64,000 nt of DNA, taken from contig NZ_JACRSE010000003.1 of the NCBI RefSeq assembly GCF_014281055.1, forward strand, positions 310,001 through 374,000, given 5' to 3'. Numbering within the stretch: the first letter of the stretch is position 1; every line of letters begins with the position of its first letter. The position numbers and the translations under genes were made by a program. The stretch comes from Fluviispira vulneris (lineage in GTDB: Bacteria > Bdellovibrionota_B > Oligoflexia > Silvanigrellales > Silvanigrellaceae). Shown piece after piece: positions 55,624 through 64,000 of the stretch. The notes under the pieces are model-generated. The model made no database searches, was not told the origin of the DNA, and was given only the letters and a program-made list of their open reading frames with translations.

Positions 55624-57399
55624 TCACAAGCAGGATGAAATCAAAATTTTATTTGCGATGTAAAAAACAGAATCTTTTGGTATTATTTTAATGTTTAACT
55701 TTTGGCACTTATTCAAAATTTCTGGCTGACTATAAGAATTCGTAATAAGAATTGAGTTATGAGAAATATTATATTCCTCAATTATTTCTATTCCTGTTTT
55801 TACAGATTTTTTAATGGCATAATCAATAAAAAATATAATATTATTTCGTGAGTAATAAAAATTATAAAAATCAATAAATTCAATAATATCTCTTATGAAA
55901 ATTATTTTTTTAGGCTGAGAGGTTTTTAATTGGAAGTTTATGCTTTTTCTAAAATTACTATTATAAATTAAATCATCATTAAAAATACAAATAATAGTTT
56001 CTTTTTCGATTTTCATTTTTCCAGGGTACCAAAAAGGTGGAGGGCATGTTGCAAATTTAATAACAACTTTAGTGCCTTTTTTGGGTTTAGAAGTCATGCC
56101 AAAATCTGCTCCCCAATTTCTTAAAATATCTATTGAACTTGCAAGGCCTATGCCATGCCCATTACTTTTTGTAGTGAATCCTCCTAGCTGAGCCTTTTTT
56201 AATATGAGCTCATCCATTCCACAGCCATTATCAATGATAGTTAATATTAATTTACCTAATTCAAAAGAAAGAGATATATTAATAATTCCTTCCCTTTCAA
56301 TCGCTTCAACTGCATTGTTTATTAAATTTGATAATATAGATTGAAATTGAGTGATGTTTACTTCTGTAAATAATAAATAAGTTTCTTTTTCTAAGGATAA
56401 ATTAAAACAGATATTGTAATTAAAATATTGTTGTTTTTTTTCAGAAATAATTTGATCTATATGAATAGGAAGGATTTCTTTTGAATTTGGCAATTTCTCT
56501 AAATATAAATTTTCTTTGAATTTATTTAGTAGATTACTGGCGATATTATCTATTCTCTCAATTGAGTTTTGTACTAATAGCAGATCATTTTCAGGAATTG
56601 TTGTAATTCTTTTTAGAATTATCTTTAAAACTGTTAATGGTGAACAAATATCATGAGCTACTTGAGTAGATATTTTTGTAAGAGTTTCATTTTGGGCTTG
56701 TTTAATAAGAATTTTTTGTGTTTCCTTCAATCTTTCTGCTGTCGTACAAAGTAATTCTATAAATTTCTCTAATTCAAAAGATGTATCTATTTTTGGCCTA
56801 TTAAATTTAATATCATTACTGCTCTTTAAATATTCTTCTACTCTGTCTATAATTTGAACTTCTAATTTTTTAATTGGCATTATTATATTTCTATACAATG
56901 AAGCTCTTAAAACATAATATGAAATAGCGCATAATAAAAATAATGGAAGAAAAGAAAACAATAAAATATTTACCAATATTTTGTTTATAGGATTATTGAA
57001 TTGTCTATATAGAGAAAGAAATTTTTTTTCTTTTAAATATGGTAATTCAACCGAAGTACATAATTGTACTGATTTAAAAAAATAAATGGATTTATTTTTA
57101 CAACTATCTATGCCACTAGATAATATAATATCGTCTAAATTATATGCTGCTCTTAAATAATTTTTTATTAAATTAAACTCACCTTTGTTTTCAAGTAATA
57201 TTTCACCAATTAGTGATTTTGTAATTAAAGGTAAAATTGCTTCTAATCGTGCATACTCAATCTTAATTTCTTCATTCACTTCTCTAAAAATAATTGATAT
57301 AGATAATAATACTAATGTTAAAAATGAAATAACCCAAATCCAAAGGAGAGGAGATAAGGTTTTTTTTTCAAAAGAATAGCTAATTTTTCTTTTTTTCAT
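55624..57399 (-). CDS. hybrid histidine kinase with C-terminal receiver (module 1)
   Basis: 591 residues from the ATG at 57399, which overlaps the end of the binding-protein gene by 20 nt. Two membrane helices (about 19-37 and 143-165) flank a short periplasmic region. H-box: QVAHDICSPL, H249. HATPase: N-box LINNAVEA, DNGCGMDE, and GHGIGLA (G-box). A receiver domain follows (about 470-590): acidic pair in IFNDDLIY, phospho-acceptor D526 (FFIDYAIKKS), T553/S555 and a Lys (KIIPKD). This resembles a sensor with phosphorelay, but no Hpt is visible. It pairs with module 1's periplasmic binding protein. Confidence 0.85.
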   Translation of the reverse strand: MKKRKISYSFEKKTLSPLLWIWVISFLTLVLLSISIIFREVNEEIKIEYARLEAILPLITKSLIGEILLENKGEFNLIKNYLRAAYNLDDIILSSGIDSCKNKSIYFFKSVQLCTSVELPYLKEKKFLSLYRQFNNPINKILVNILLFSFLPLFLLCAISYYVLRASLYRNIIMPIKKLEVQIIDRVEEYLKSSNDIKFNRPKIDTSFELEKFIELLCTTAERLKETQKILIKQAQNETLTKISTQVAHDICSPLTVLKIILKRITTIPENDLLLVQNSIERIDNIASNLLNKFKENLYLEKLPNSKEILPIHIDQIISEKKQQYFNYNICFNLSLEKETYLLFTEVNITQFQSILSNLINNAVEAIEREGIINISLSFELGKLILTIIDNGCGMDELILKKAQLGGFTTKSNGHGIGLASSIDILRNWGADFGMTSKPKKGTKVVIKFATCPPPFWYPGKMKIEKETIICIFNDDLIYNSNFRKSINFQLKTSQPKKIIFIRDIIEFIDFYNFYYSRNNIIFFIDYAIKKSVKTGIEIIEEYNISHNSILITNSYSQPEILNKCQKLNIKIIPKDSVFYIANKILISSCL

Positions 57400-58522
57400 T
57401 ATAAGAGTATCCAAACAATAATTGTGTATTCTCAAGAAAATAAACATTAGCATTGGAAGACAAGATAAAACTATTTTTTGGTAAACTTTTCATATGTTCT
57501 ATAAAAATTGATCTACTCTTCGGTTTTTTCTCGCACAATAAATTGGCTTGCATTCTTAAAAAATGAATGATACCAAAATAAGTATCAGAGATTTTTAAAG
57601 ATTCATCTTTCCAATTCAAGACAAAATTTTTAAGTTTAAATTTTTCAATTTTTTCGGTGTAAAGATCGCCATTTCTCAATGTTATTCCTTGCTGATTTTT
57701 TCCAATTGAAAATTTAGTTAAATAGCCAAATTCATCGTCACCCCATCCGTCACTGCCAACAAATTTGATATGTGAATAATCATTATTAAGATATGATATT
57801 ATATATCCTGATTGCTTTGAGAAGTTTGGCAGTAATAAAAAATCAACTTCAATCGTCTTTAACTTGTCAACTAATTCAGTTAAATCTGGTGTATTCCCTG
57901 TAACTTTTATATCAAATAATTTTTTATATTTACTTTTACTATGAGAATGGAAGTAATCTGAAAATTGTTGACAAACTTTACAATTTAAGTCTACAACAGC
58001 TCCATAATTCATACCATATTTTGATTTTTCTACAATTTTAGTAGTTAAATAAGCCATTTGATCAATTGGTAATGACATAGTAAATACAGGTGGGGGTAAT
58101 TCAGAAACCTCTTTTGAAGAAGCTAATACTGATACGATTGGTGTATTATTTAGTATTTTTTGGACTAGAATGAATTCATTGCTGTGATCCGGTCCAATCA
58201 CGGCCCAAGAATCATAAGAAAGTTTATTTGCAGCTTTAATAACATCTATTTGATCATTCGTTTGATATGATTCAAAATTAAAAACATATTTATAACCGCA
58301 TTTTGCTAATTGCTCTTCTGTATCTGATTTAGCGTAATCAAGTGCAGATAAATAACCGAATTTAAATCGTTCAGAAAACGTATTATTTAAAGGATTTAAT
58401 GCTGCAATAGCACCAATTTTTACTTCAATTAACTCTTTTTCTTTGCAATAAGTATTTGATGTAGCGAAGAGGGTTATTATTGTCAATAAAAATATAAATT
58501 TCAATTTGCAACTCTTTCCCAT
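57380..58522 (-). CDS. type-1 periplasmic binding protein of sensor module 1
   Basis: 380 residues, ligand-binding fold of the branched-chain amino-acid (LivJ/K-type) family. Signal peptide (KLKFIFLLTIITLFA), then the mature part with VKIGAIAALN and WAVIGPDHSN, motifs shared with its paralogue at 61082. A CxxC motif (C181-C184, DLNCKVCQQ) sits in the cleft region of both, which is unusual. No transporter genes are near. Overlapping the kinase by 20 nt and the lipocalin-like gene by 22 nt, it is probably its sensory input. ATG 58522; a TTG at 58504 is possible. Confidence 0.8.
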   Translation of the reverse strand: MGKSCKLKFIFLLTIITLFATSNTYCKEKELIEVKIGAIAALNPLNNTFSERFKFGYLSALDYAKSDTEEQLAKCGYKYVFNFESYQTNDQIDVIKAANKLSYDSWAVIGPDHSNEFILVQKILNNTPIVSVLASSKEVSELPPPVFTMSLPIDQMAYLTTKIVEKSKYGMNYGAVVDLNCKVCQQFSDYFHSHSKSKYKKLFDIKVTGNTPDLTELVDKLKTIEVDFLLLPNFSKQSGYIISYLNNDYSHIKFVGSDGWGDDEFGYLTKFSIGKNQQGITLRNGDLYTEKIEKFKLKNFVLNWKDESLKISDTYFGIIHFLRMQANLLCEKKPKSRSIFIEHMKSLPKNSFILSSNANVYFLENTQLLFGYSYNEKKKN

Positions 58523-58866
58523 TGTAAAATAGCTTCTCCAAAATCACCTTTTCCAATTAAAGTAAGAATATTTCCATCTATTAAATAATCTCTCTCCATT
58601 ATTTTTCCAATTCTTTCGAATAAACTTGCATTGGTGACAGTGTGTATAATTTTGTTTTCAGTCATTTTATATTTACCTGAATAACTTAAAATTGAATCCA
58701 TATATTCATCATTATTTTTAAAATCAGAATTAATATTAACACTTACATATCCATCTGATGTATATATAAGTGTGCCATGAGAGTTTGATCGCCAATCTCT
58801 AATACCGTCGTTATTTTTTATTTGAAATTTTTTAAGAATCCAGGTTCCAACTATATTTTTTTCCAT
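58501..58866 (-). CDS. lipocalin-like domain protein
   Basis: 121 residues from the ATG at 58866, with GAGG upstream. The sequence has the lipocalin-like (lipocalin_5 type) pattern: IVGTWILKKFQIKN with the start GTW, then GTLIYTSDGYVSVNI, YSGKYKM, and a C-terminal LIGKGDFGEAILQWERV. No signal peptide, so cytoplasmic. Its stop overlaps the binding protein start by 22 nt, making a three-gene unit with sensor module 1. Binding of a small ligand is typical of the fold, but the ligand is unknown. Confidence 0.75.
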   Translation of the reverse strand: MEKNIVGTWILKKFQIKNNDGIRDWRSNSHGTLIYTSDGYVSVNINSDFKNNDEYMDSILSYSGKYKMTENKIIHTVTNASLFERIGKIMERDYLIDGNILTLIGKGDFGEAILQWERVAN

Positions 58867-59313
58867 TTTTACCCTCATTTCATACCTCACTGCACCTTGC
58901 ATTTAAATTCTATTAAATGCCATTTTTATATATATTATTTAGTTGCATGAAAGCAAGAGATATTTTCACAGAATTTTTTCCAAATAACAAATTATTTTGG
59001 ATCTATTTAAAGATATTGTAATCATTAATGATAAATATATTTATTATTTAATTATAATAAATATGATATAACATGTCAATGTTATAAATATATAGATAAT
59101 AAGATGTAATTTAATAAGTAAAAAATATTCATGAAGAAAATGATGTGCAAACATTTAATTAAGCTGAACTGTAAGATGGTTTAGTTGTTTTGCACATTTT
59201 AAATATTTGGGGAGAAAGTCAATTTATTCAGATGAAATAAAAGTGCTAAAAATATAATATATATAAAGTGTTGTGAAATATTTTAAAGTGAATAAACAAT
59301 CAGATAAAAAAAA
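58867..59313. other. 447-nt spacer with one structured element
   Basis: Between the module 1 operon start and the lipase stop. It should contain the module 1 promoter. Besides the structured element 59144-59196, I see only A/T-rich sequence and a short imperfect dyad TCCAAATAA/TTATTTTGGA near 58979-59001. Confidence 0.55.
59144..59196. promoter_or_regulatory. structured element, possible lipase terminator or small RNA
   Basis: Outer arms TGTGCAAACA (59144-59153) and TGTTTTGCACA (59186-59196) pair with one extra T. Inside, CTGAAC and GTTTAG pair with one G-U. TTTT follows on the plus strand, and TCATTTTCTTC on the minus. It could end the lipase mRNA or be a small RNA; no promoter is obvious. 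Confidence 0.4.
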
Positions 59314-60639
59314 TTATTGGCAAGTTGGATTTTTATAGTTTCTATATTTATTTGGGTTGTCAATAATTAAAAAATCATCTTGTTCTTCTCTAATATTAAA
59401 ATCTTGTTCACATACATTGAGATATTTTTCTCTTATATTTGTAAACATATTTGGTGAAGCGTATCCTCTGAAACTTACTAATTTCTTTAACCCAAAATAT
59501 GAAGAATTATTCGGCATTTTCACTTTGGAATAGGTTGGTTGAAGATCGTAGTAATACGGTGCAATTTTTTTCTCAAAGATTTCATTTATAAATGCAATTA
59601 AAGAATGATTTTGAAGAATATTAACTTGATTAGATTGATAGAAATATACTCTATTTTCTACATGTCGTCCTGAAAATGCATTAACTGGATCGGAATATCT
59701 TACAAAATTTATTACGTTGTCAAATTGATACTTCTTAAATATATTAAATAAATTGAATAAAGATCCCGAATTAAAGTGAGTAGATGGTGATGAAAATACA
59801 CGTGCAGGAAGTCCTTTGTTAGCAGCAACTATAGATGCATAAAAACCACCGAGTGAATGTCCAGTTAAAACAAATTTATATTCTTTATAATTCGGGTAAA
59901 TATTTTTTACGAGTTTAACTGTGTCTTTATGAGTTTGCAATGCTTCTTTGATAGCTTGTTTAAATTTTTGAAATTGAAATACATTTGAACCCATTAGTTG
60001 GGCGTCTATTTTTATATCAATTTGATTACTTGTTCCTTTATATCCTAAGATTATCACTTTATCAATGTGATTAATAAATGCAACTGAGTGGATATTTGCT
60101 TTTTTTGTTTTAAAAACTGAATAAGGAATTATTTTATAACCAGTTTTATTGTAAATATAATCTAAATCATAAGGATTAAACTCTTTATCGGCTTCTTTTT
60201 GGCCTGATTCAGTGCGATAAGCGAAGTGTGAAACGTAGATAAGAGCAAGTAAAAAGCGATAATCTAATACATCTTTATAGTTTAATTTGCTCATATCTGT
60301 TCTGTATACAATTGAATTATCTTCAGCATCAATTATGGATTGTTGCCATGATAGACTTCTGTTTTTAATAGATACGCTTATTTGATTTGGGTCAGTATTG
60401 CGAAATACTCTACTACAAACTTTCTTTAAATCACTTATAGTCTCATCTGATTTAAATAGATTTGGCTTTATCCATTTTCCTGAAACAGTTTTATAGTTCC
60501 CATCGTTAAAGAGTACCCAGCTGGTTGAGACATCCACCCAATCAATTTTACTACAGAATAAATAATTTTCATTAGCAATTGCTTTTTTGCTAAAAGAGTA
60601 AAAAGAAATAATAAGTATGGAATAAAATAGTATTTTCAT
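59314..60639 (-). CDS. secreted class-3 lipase
   Basis: 441 residues with a signal peptide (MKILFYSILIISFYSFSKKAIA, cleavage near residue 22). Lipase_3 features: the nucleophile elbow GHSLGG (S262), D317 (VRYSDPVNAF) and H345 (LQNHSLIAF) in the order and spacing expected of the Ser-Asp-His triad, plus VIILGYKGTSN (oxyanion region). It should hydrolyse triglycerides or phospholipids outside the cell. It lies between the two sensor modules, so it might be a target of their signalling. No chaperone gene nearby. Confidence 0.88.
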   Translation of the reverse strand: MKILFYSILIISFYSFSKKAIANENYLFCSKIDWVDVSTSWVLFNDGNYKTVSGKWIKPNLFKSDETISDLKKVCSRVFRNTDPNQISVSIKNRSLSWQQSIIDAEDNSIVYRTDMSKLNYKDVLDYRFLLALIYVSHFAYRTESGQKEADKEFNPYDLDYIYNKTGYKIIPYSVFKTKKANIHSVAFINHIDKVIILGYKGTSNQIDIKIDAQLMGSNVFQFQKFKQAIKEALQTHKDTVKLVKNIYPNYKEYKFVLTGHSLGGFYASIVAANKGLPARVFSSPSTHFNSGSLFNLFNIFKKYQFDNVINFVRYSDPVNAFSGRHVENRVYFYQSNQVNILQNHSLIAFINEIFEKKIAPYYYDLQPTYSKVKMPNNSSYFGLKKLVSFRGYASPNMFTNIREKYLNVCEQDFNIREEQDDFLIIDNPNKYRNYKNPTCQ

Positions 60640-61081
60640 TAGCGCACTTTATGCAGTTTAAGTATAATTTAATATAAAAGAGTTCTGATAGCAATGTCAT
60701 AATTTTAACATGTGGGAATCAGGTATATTAAAGCTTAATTTTGTATTCACCAATAAATTTGTTTAAGATGCTGAATTTTCAATTAAATATTAATTGCAAA
60801 AGTAAAAATTGTAAAAATGAGATCTTTTATTTGGTGAAGCTCGTTTAGCAAGGTTTATCCTTAAAATGAAAATATTTTGCAAAACTAAAGATTGACTCAT
60901 ATGTATATTTTTGTAAATATATAAGAAATAACGGAGGGGTTTTATCTTAAGTTATTTAATTCAATTATTTTTTTGGTTTTATTTATTGAATTTATCTAAA
61001 TATTAATTTCTCTTTTAACATTCTTTAAAAGAGAAATATTTCTTAAATTTACCGAAATATTTTTATTCATAAGAGTTTTTT
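60640..61081. other. 442-nt divergent spacer
   Basis: Separates the lipase (minus) from sensor module 2 (plus) and should contain both promoters. I see no supported ORF. A 26-codon frame near 60768 lacks a ribosome site. A 13-bp inverted repeat (61006-61037) lies close to module 2. Confidence 0.55.
61006..61037. promoter_or_regulatory. perfect 13-bp inverted repeat upstream of module 2
   Basis: ATTTCTCTTTTAA (61006-61018) and TTAAAAGAGAAAT (61025-61037) pair perfectly around the 6-nt loop CATTCT. It ends 44 nt before the binding-protein start, so it lies in its leader or promoter. The following T's are few, so a terminator is not convincing; an operator or attenuator is possible. Confidence 0.55.
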
Positions 61082-62191
61082 ATGTATTTATTACCAAAGC
61101 TTTGTTTAATATTTTTGATCACCCTTTTTTCAAAAGAATGCTTCTCATTAAAAGAAGTTAGAATACATGCTATTTATCCATTTTTTTTAAACCATTCAAC
61201 TGTTGATCATGTTTACTACCCACCAAGTTTGCGTTTGCAAATCTTTGCTGGTATCCCGATGGCACTAATGTACTACCAAGATAAAGCGGAAAAATGTGGA
61301 TATTACTTTAGCTATAAGACAAGTGGATTTAATATGTATGACCATGAAGATTTAGTGCAATGTGTAGCAAAAATCAATTATGATTCCCCTTGGGTTGTCT
61401 TTGGTCCAGAAAAGAATACAGCTTATTCTCTAGTAAATTCAAGACTAAATTCTGAAATACCACACGTAAGTTCTTTTTCATTGCTGAAAAGTAATGGTAA
61501 TAATTTTACTCTTTCACCAGATGCAGACATCGAAATTGAAGCACTATTCACAGCGGCAAAACAAAAAGGTTATAAGAAAAACTTTGTAATTATTTATGAT
61601 AATTTATGTGGGATGTGTAAGGAATATCAAGAATCTATTTTGAAAAAAGCAAAATCAATGGGATTTCATTTATTAGAAAGTTTTCCATATAGGTTCAATA
61701 GTATAGATAAATTAAACACTCTTATTGCAGCAAAAAAACCAGACTTTGTATTTTTAAACGTAAAAGCAGCAGACTCAGGTTCATTTATGTCAAAATCAAA
61801 AGCATTAAATACTTTTTTTCTTGGAACAAAAATTTGGGGAGACGATGTCGGTAGCAGTCCTGCATTAAATTTTAATTTAAAAAGTATGAATGGCTTAACA
61901 GTTCGTCCTTTGCCACCTGGAGGTTACAACACAATAAAATTGCGGGTAATAGATAATAATTTCCAAACAAAGCGGATGATCGATAATCCTTATTATATGA
62001 AATTTTTTATAGAGTCTGTTACTAATACATTGTGTAAATATAAGCCAAAAAATAAGAGTGAATTTTATCAAATATTAAAGGAAAAACAAATTTTTAAGAA
62101 TAAGAAATATGAGTTTGCTGTTTATAATTTGAATGAAGGCGATCTTGTATTTGAAAGAAGTTTTTGGGTACATGTTAATGAGAAGAAGTAA
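61082..62191 (+). CDS. type-1 periplasmic binding protein of sensor module 2
   Basis: 369 residues, paralogue of the protein at 57380. Signal peptide (LCLIFLITLFSKECFS), then similar landmarks: AEKCGYYFSYKT, NYDSPWVVFGPEKN (compare SYDSWAVIGPDHSN), and a CxxC (C176-C179, LCGMCKEY) at the same place. The ligand is unknown. It overlaps the kinase gene by 20 nt, as in module 1. No transporter genes nearby, so a sensory role is inferred. Confidence 0.8.
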   Translation: MYLLPKLCLIFLITLFSKECFSLKEVRIHAIYPFFLNHSTVDHVYYPPSLRLQIFAGIPMALMYYQDKAEKCGYYFSYKTSGFNMYDHEDLVQCVAKINYDSPWVVFGPEKNTAYSLVNSRLNSEIPHVSSFSLLKSNGNNFTLSPDADIEIEALFTAAKQKGYKKNFVIIYDNLCGMCKEYQESILKKAKSMGFHLLESFPYRFNSIDKLNTLIAAKKPDFVFLNVKAADSGSFMSKSKALNTFFLGTKIWGDDVGSSPALNFNLKSMNGLTVRPLPPGGYNTIKLRVIDNNFQTKRMIDNPYYMKFFIESVTNTLCKYKPKNKSEFYQILKEKQIFKNKKYEFAVYNLNEGDLVFERSFWVHVNEKK

Positions 62192-63974
62192 AGAACTTAA
62201 GATAAAAAAGAAAAAAGATTTATTAAATACGGTCTTATATACAATATTAAAAAAGTCAATTGTTTTTCCATCTGTCATTATAGCCTTGATGGCTTTAATC
62301 TTTATTTTTATAATATATGCATATAATAATAATAAGCAGATAAGATCTAATCTGTTAAGAATTAGTACGCTTTCAAAATTCTATGAAAATTCAATTATTA
62401 TTTCTTATAATAAAAGCGAGTTTTATTATAAGAAAGAAGGCTATACAATCGAAGATGTTAATAAAATATCAGTTAAAGTCTATGCAGATAATATAGCTGA
62501 TATTGCTAAAATAAATGATTGTATAGATCCGGATATTTTTAATATTTATGTTAGTAATTCATATATTTGTTATATAAAAAAGGTTAGTTTTTCTAGAAAT
62601 ATTTTTTATTATATAATAAAAGAAAAGTATGATAGTAGATATGTAATTTATTTACAGATTGTTTCTGTTTTCTTTTTTTTCATACTGCTTTCTATTTTAT
62701 TGAGTCTATATTTGGTTTCTAAAAATAAAAAATTACAGAAAATAAATATTGATTCAAAACGCTTTAACGTTTGTCTTTCTCTTATAAATAAGGGTGATTA
62801 TAAAAGAGCAAATGAAATAATAAATAAAATTTCAATTTATGAGTTATATAATGCAATCTTGAAGATATCAATTTTTAATCAAAAGAAGCGGATGATAACA
62901 AATGAAGTAGAAAAAAAATCTGTTGTTATACATGATCTTTCTAAGTTTATAAATTGTATACCTTTAGATTTAACAAGGGATAATTTCGATTATGACTTAA
63001 TGAAAAGCTTTATTATGAATATGAGGAATCTTTTAAGACAAAATTATGATACTATAAGTAAATTCGATATTCGTAAGTGTATCATCGAAGGGGCTTCGGT
63101 ATTAATTGCAAATAAAATAGAAATTGATTTATCAAAAATAAAAAGTCATATTTTTGTTGGTAATGAAAACGCAATGAGTCAGGTTTTTATTAATATTTTT
63201 TCTAACATTATAGAACACTCATATGTTGCTCTTGCTCAGGTTTTTATAAGAACTAATTTACAAACGATAGGGAATAATATATTTTATGTGTTTGTAGTTA
63301 GGAATACCGGTTCATTTGTAGATATAAATGCAAAGGATTCAATATTTTCTAAAAATTATACTTCGCATGAAATTAAAAACAAAAAATTTGGAACGGGTCT
63401 TTATTTTTGTAAAAATGTTATTGAAAGTTACGGAGGGAAAGTTAGTTATAAATCTAAAGAAAATAATAATTTGAATGAATCTTTTTTTCAATTAAAAATT
63501 GAGATTCCTGCATTTAGTAATTTAGTGAATGTGCCATCTATAAATATTAGTCAACAAAATAAAACACAAGATGAAATGAGTAAATATCAATGTATAGAAA
63601 ACCTTGTTATTTCAGTTCTTGAGGATGATAAGTTTTTATTAATGAAATGGAAAGAGATACTGGGCGATAATAATGTTTATTATTATGAAGACCCTCAAGA
63701 TTTTACTTTAGATTATAAAGATAAGATAGGTGTTTCTAAGACTAATTTAATAATAACTGACTATTATTTTAATAATAATCCGGTAGATAAATTATTGGAC
63801 TTTGATTTTTTAAAAGTAGTTATGGGGTTTCGGGGGAAAATATTTTTACATACTTGTATTAAAAACTATACAGACCATAATAATATATTTGATTATATTT
63901 TTGAATCAAAGGATATCTTTTATAATAAAGAGAAGTTATTTTTTATTTTTAATAATTTCAATGAATCTGATTAG
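62172..63974 (+). CDS. hybrid histidine kinase with C-terminal receiver (module 2)
   Basis: 600 residues from the ATG at 62172; the 20-nt overlap matches module 1 exactly, supporting this start. Two membrane helices (about 29-51 and 161-183) flank a short periplasmic domain. H-box VVIHDLSKF (H254). N-box FINIFSNIIEHS, then RNTG in place of DxGxG (degenerate G1), and GTGLYFCKN. The receiver domain (about 476-600) has acidic pair LEDDK, phospho-acceptor D530 (IITDYYF), T in IFLHT and a late Lys. Sequence similarity to module 1 is limited, but the layout is the same. Confidence 0.82.
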   Translation: MLMRRSKELKIKKKKDLLNTVLYTILKKSIVFPSVIIALMALIFIFIIYAYNNNKQIRSNLLRISTLSKFYENSIIISYNKSEFYYKKEGYTIEDVNKISVKVYADNIADIAKINDCIDPDIFNIYVSNSYICYIKKVSFSRNIFYYIIKEKYDSRYVIYLQIVSVFFFFILLSILLSLYLVSKNKKLQKINIDSKRFNVCLSLINKGDYKRANEIINKISIYELYNAILKISIFNQKKRMITNEVEKKSVVIHDLSKFINCIPLDLTRDNFDYDLMKSFIMNMRNLLRQNYDTISKFDIRKCIIEGASVLIANKIEIDLSKIKSHIFVGNENAMSQVFINIFSNIIEHSYVALAQVFIRTNLQTIGNNIFYVFVVRNTGSFVDINAKDSIFSKNYTSHEIKNKKFGTGLYFCKNVIESYGGKVSYKSKENNNLNESFFQLKIEIPAFSNLVNVPSINISQQNKTQDEMSKYQCIENLVISVLEDDKFLLMKWKEILGDNNVYYYEDPQDFTLDYKDKIGVSKTNLIITDYYFNNNPVDKLLDFDFLKVVMGFRGKIFLHTCIKNYTDHNNIFDYIFESKDIFYNKEKLFFIFNNFNESD

Positions 63975-64000
63975 CTCTTTTAGATCGCTTTCTTTTTCTA

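Noticed and set aside
59016-59130. A/T-rich stretch as a possible replication origin or attachment site
   Set aside because: No DnaA boxes, tRNA end or integrase gene is visible, so the composition alone is not evidence.
60768-60848. 26-codon frame in the lipase/module 2 spacer
   Set aside because: No ribosome site and no composition signal; short frames like this are common by chance in A/T-rich DNA.
1-64000. CRISPR array or insertion sequence
   Set aside because: No regularly spaced direct repeats and no transposase gene or terminal inverted repeats were seen anywhere in the window.

Overview
The window reads as chromosomal DNA of an AT-rich Gram-negative heterotroph. Signal peptides, lipoprotein-like N-termini, a Tat component, periplasmic sensors, heme A synthase, isocitrate dehydrogenase and two acyl-CoA dehydrogenases indicate an aerobic, double-membraned cell. 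GTG and TTG starts preceded by good Shine-Dalgarno sequences are common. The mix of NtrY/NtrX, bactofilin, a SWIM-SNF2 helicase and low GC reminds me of the Bdellovibrionota/Oligoflexia (Silvanigrella-like) lineage, but this is recollection, not a database result.

Layout. 1-9.7 kb: the 3' part of era, an AT-hook protein with an Asn/Gln-rich tail, coaE, hypothetical proteins, an amino-acid permease, an RluA-type pseudouridine synthase and icd. 9.7-20.5 kb: a DUF2914-type membrane protein, a Cys-cluster protein, the overlapping ntrY-ntrX-flippase-like operon, small secreted proteins, a TatA/B-like protein and a CbpA-type DnaJ. 20.6-23.4 kb: a degenerate lytic-transglycosylase-like protein and a paired SMR transporter of the Gdx/SugE type.

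23.4-32.3 kb is the accessory core and the most interesting part. An MFS plus ATP-grasp pair lies divergent from a compact locus that looks like an undescribed RiPP (ribosomally made, modified peptide) cluster. It has a strong promoter with a palindrome at the likely start site, a 49-residue peptide gene missed by a length-filtered search, a 9-bp stem-loop, then two JmjC/cupin-8 oxygenases, a signal-less SBP_bac_5-type protein, an E1/ThiF adenylating enzyme with an N-terminal winged-helix region resembling a RiPP recognition element, a small unknown protein and an MFS exporter. The peptide ends in His-Arg-Ser. JmjC oxygenases elsewhere hydroxylate His and Arg, and MccB/PaaA-type ThiF enzymes act on very short C-terminal cores, so a tiny C-terminal core is a testable idea.

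32.3-53.9 kb is mostly housekeeping: divergent acyl-CoA dehydrogenases with candidate operator repeats between them, ribH-nusB, PilZ, SWIM-SNF2 helicase, a penicillin-binding transpeptidase, bactofilin, ctaA, two MFS transporters, an O-methyltransferase, ferredoxin, enoyl-CoA hydratase, a DsbA-like oxidase, a TPR-like protein and metK. rnpB (RNase P RNA) follows on the minus strand at about 53.9-54.3 kb.

54.6-64 kb is a second accessory region: a secreted CHAP-type amidase, then two paralogous sensor modules on opposite strands. Each is a type-1 periplasmic binding protein with a CxxC motif, overlapping by exactly 20 nt a hybrid histidine kinase with a C-terminal receiver domain. They flank a secreted class-3 lipase with a visible Ser-Asp-His triad. 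Several strong inverted repeats sit in the spacers.
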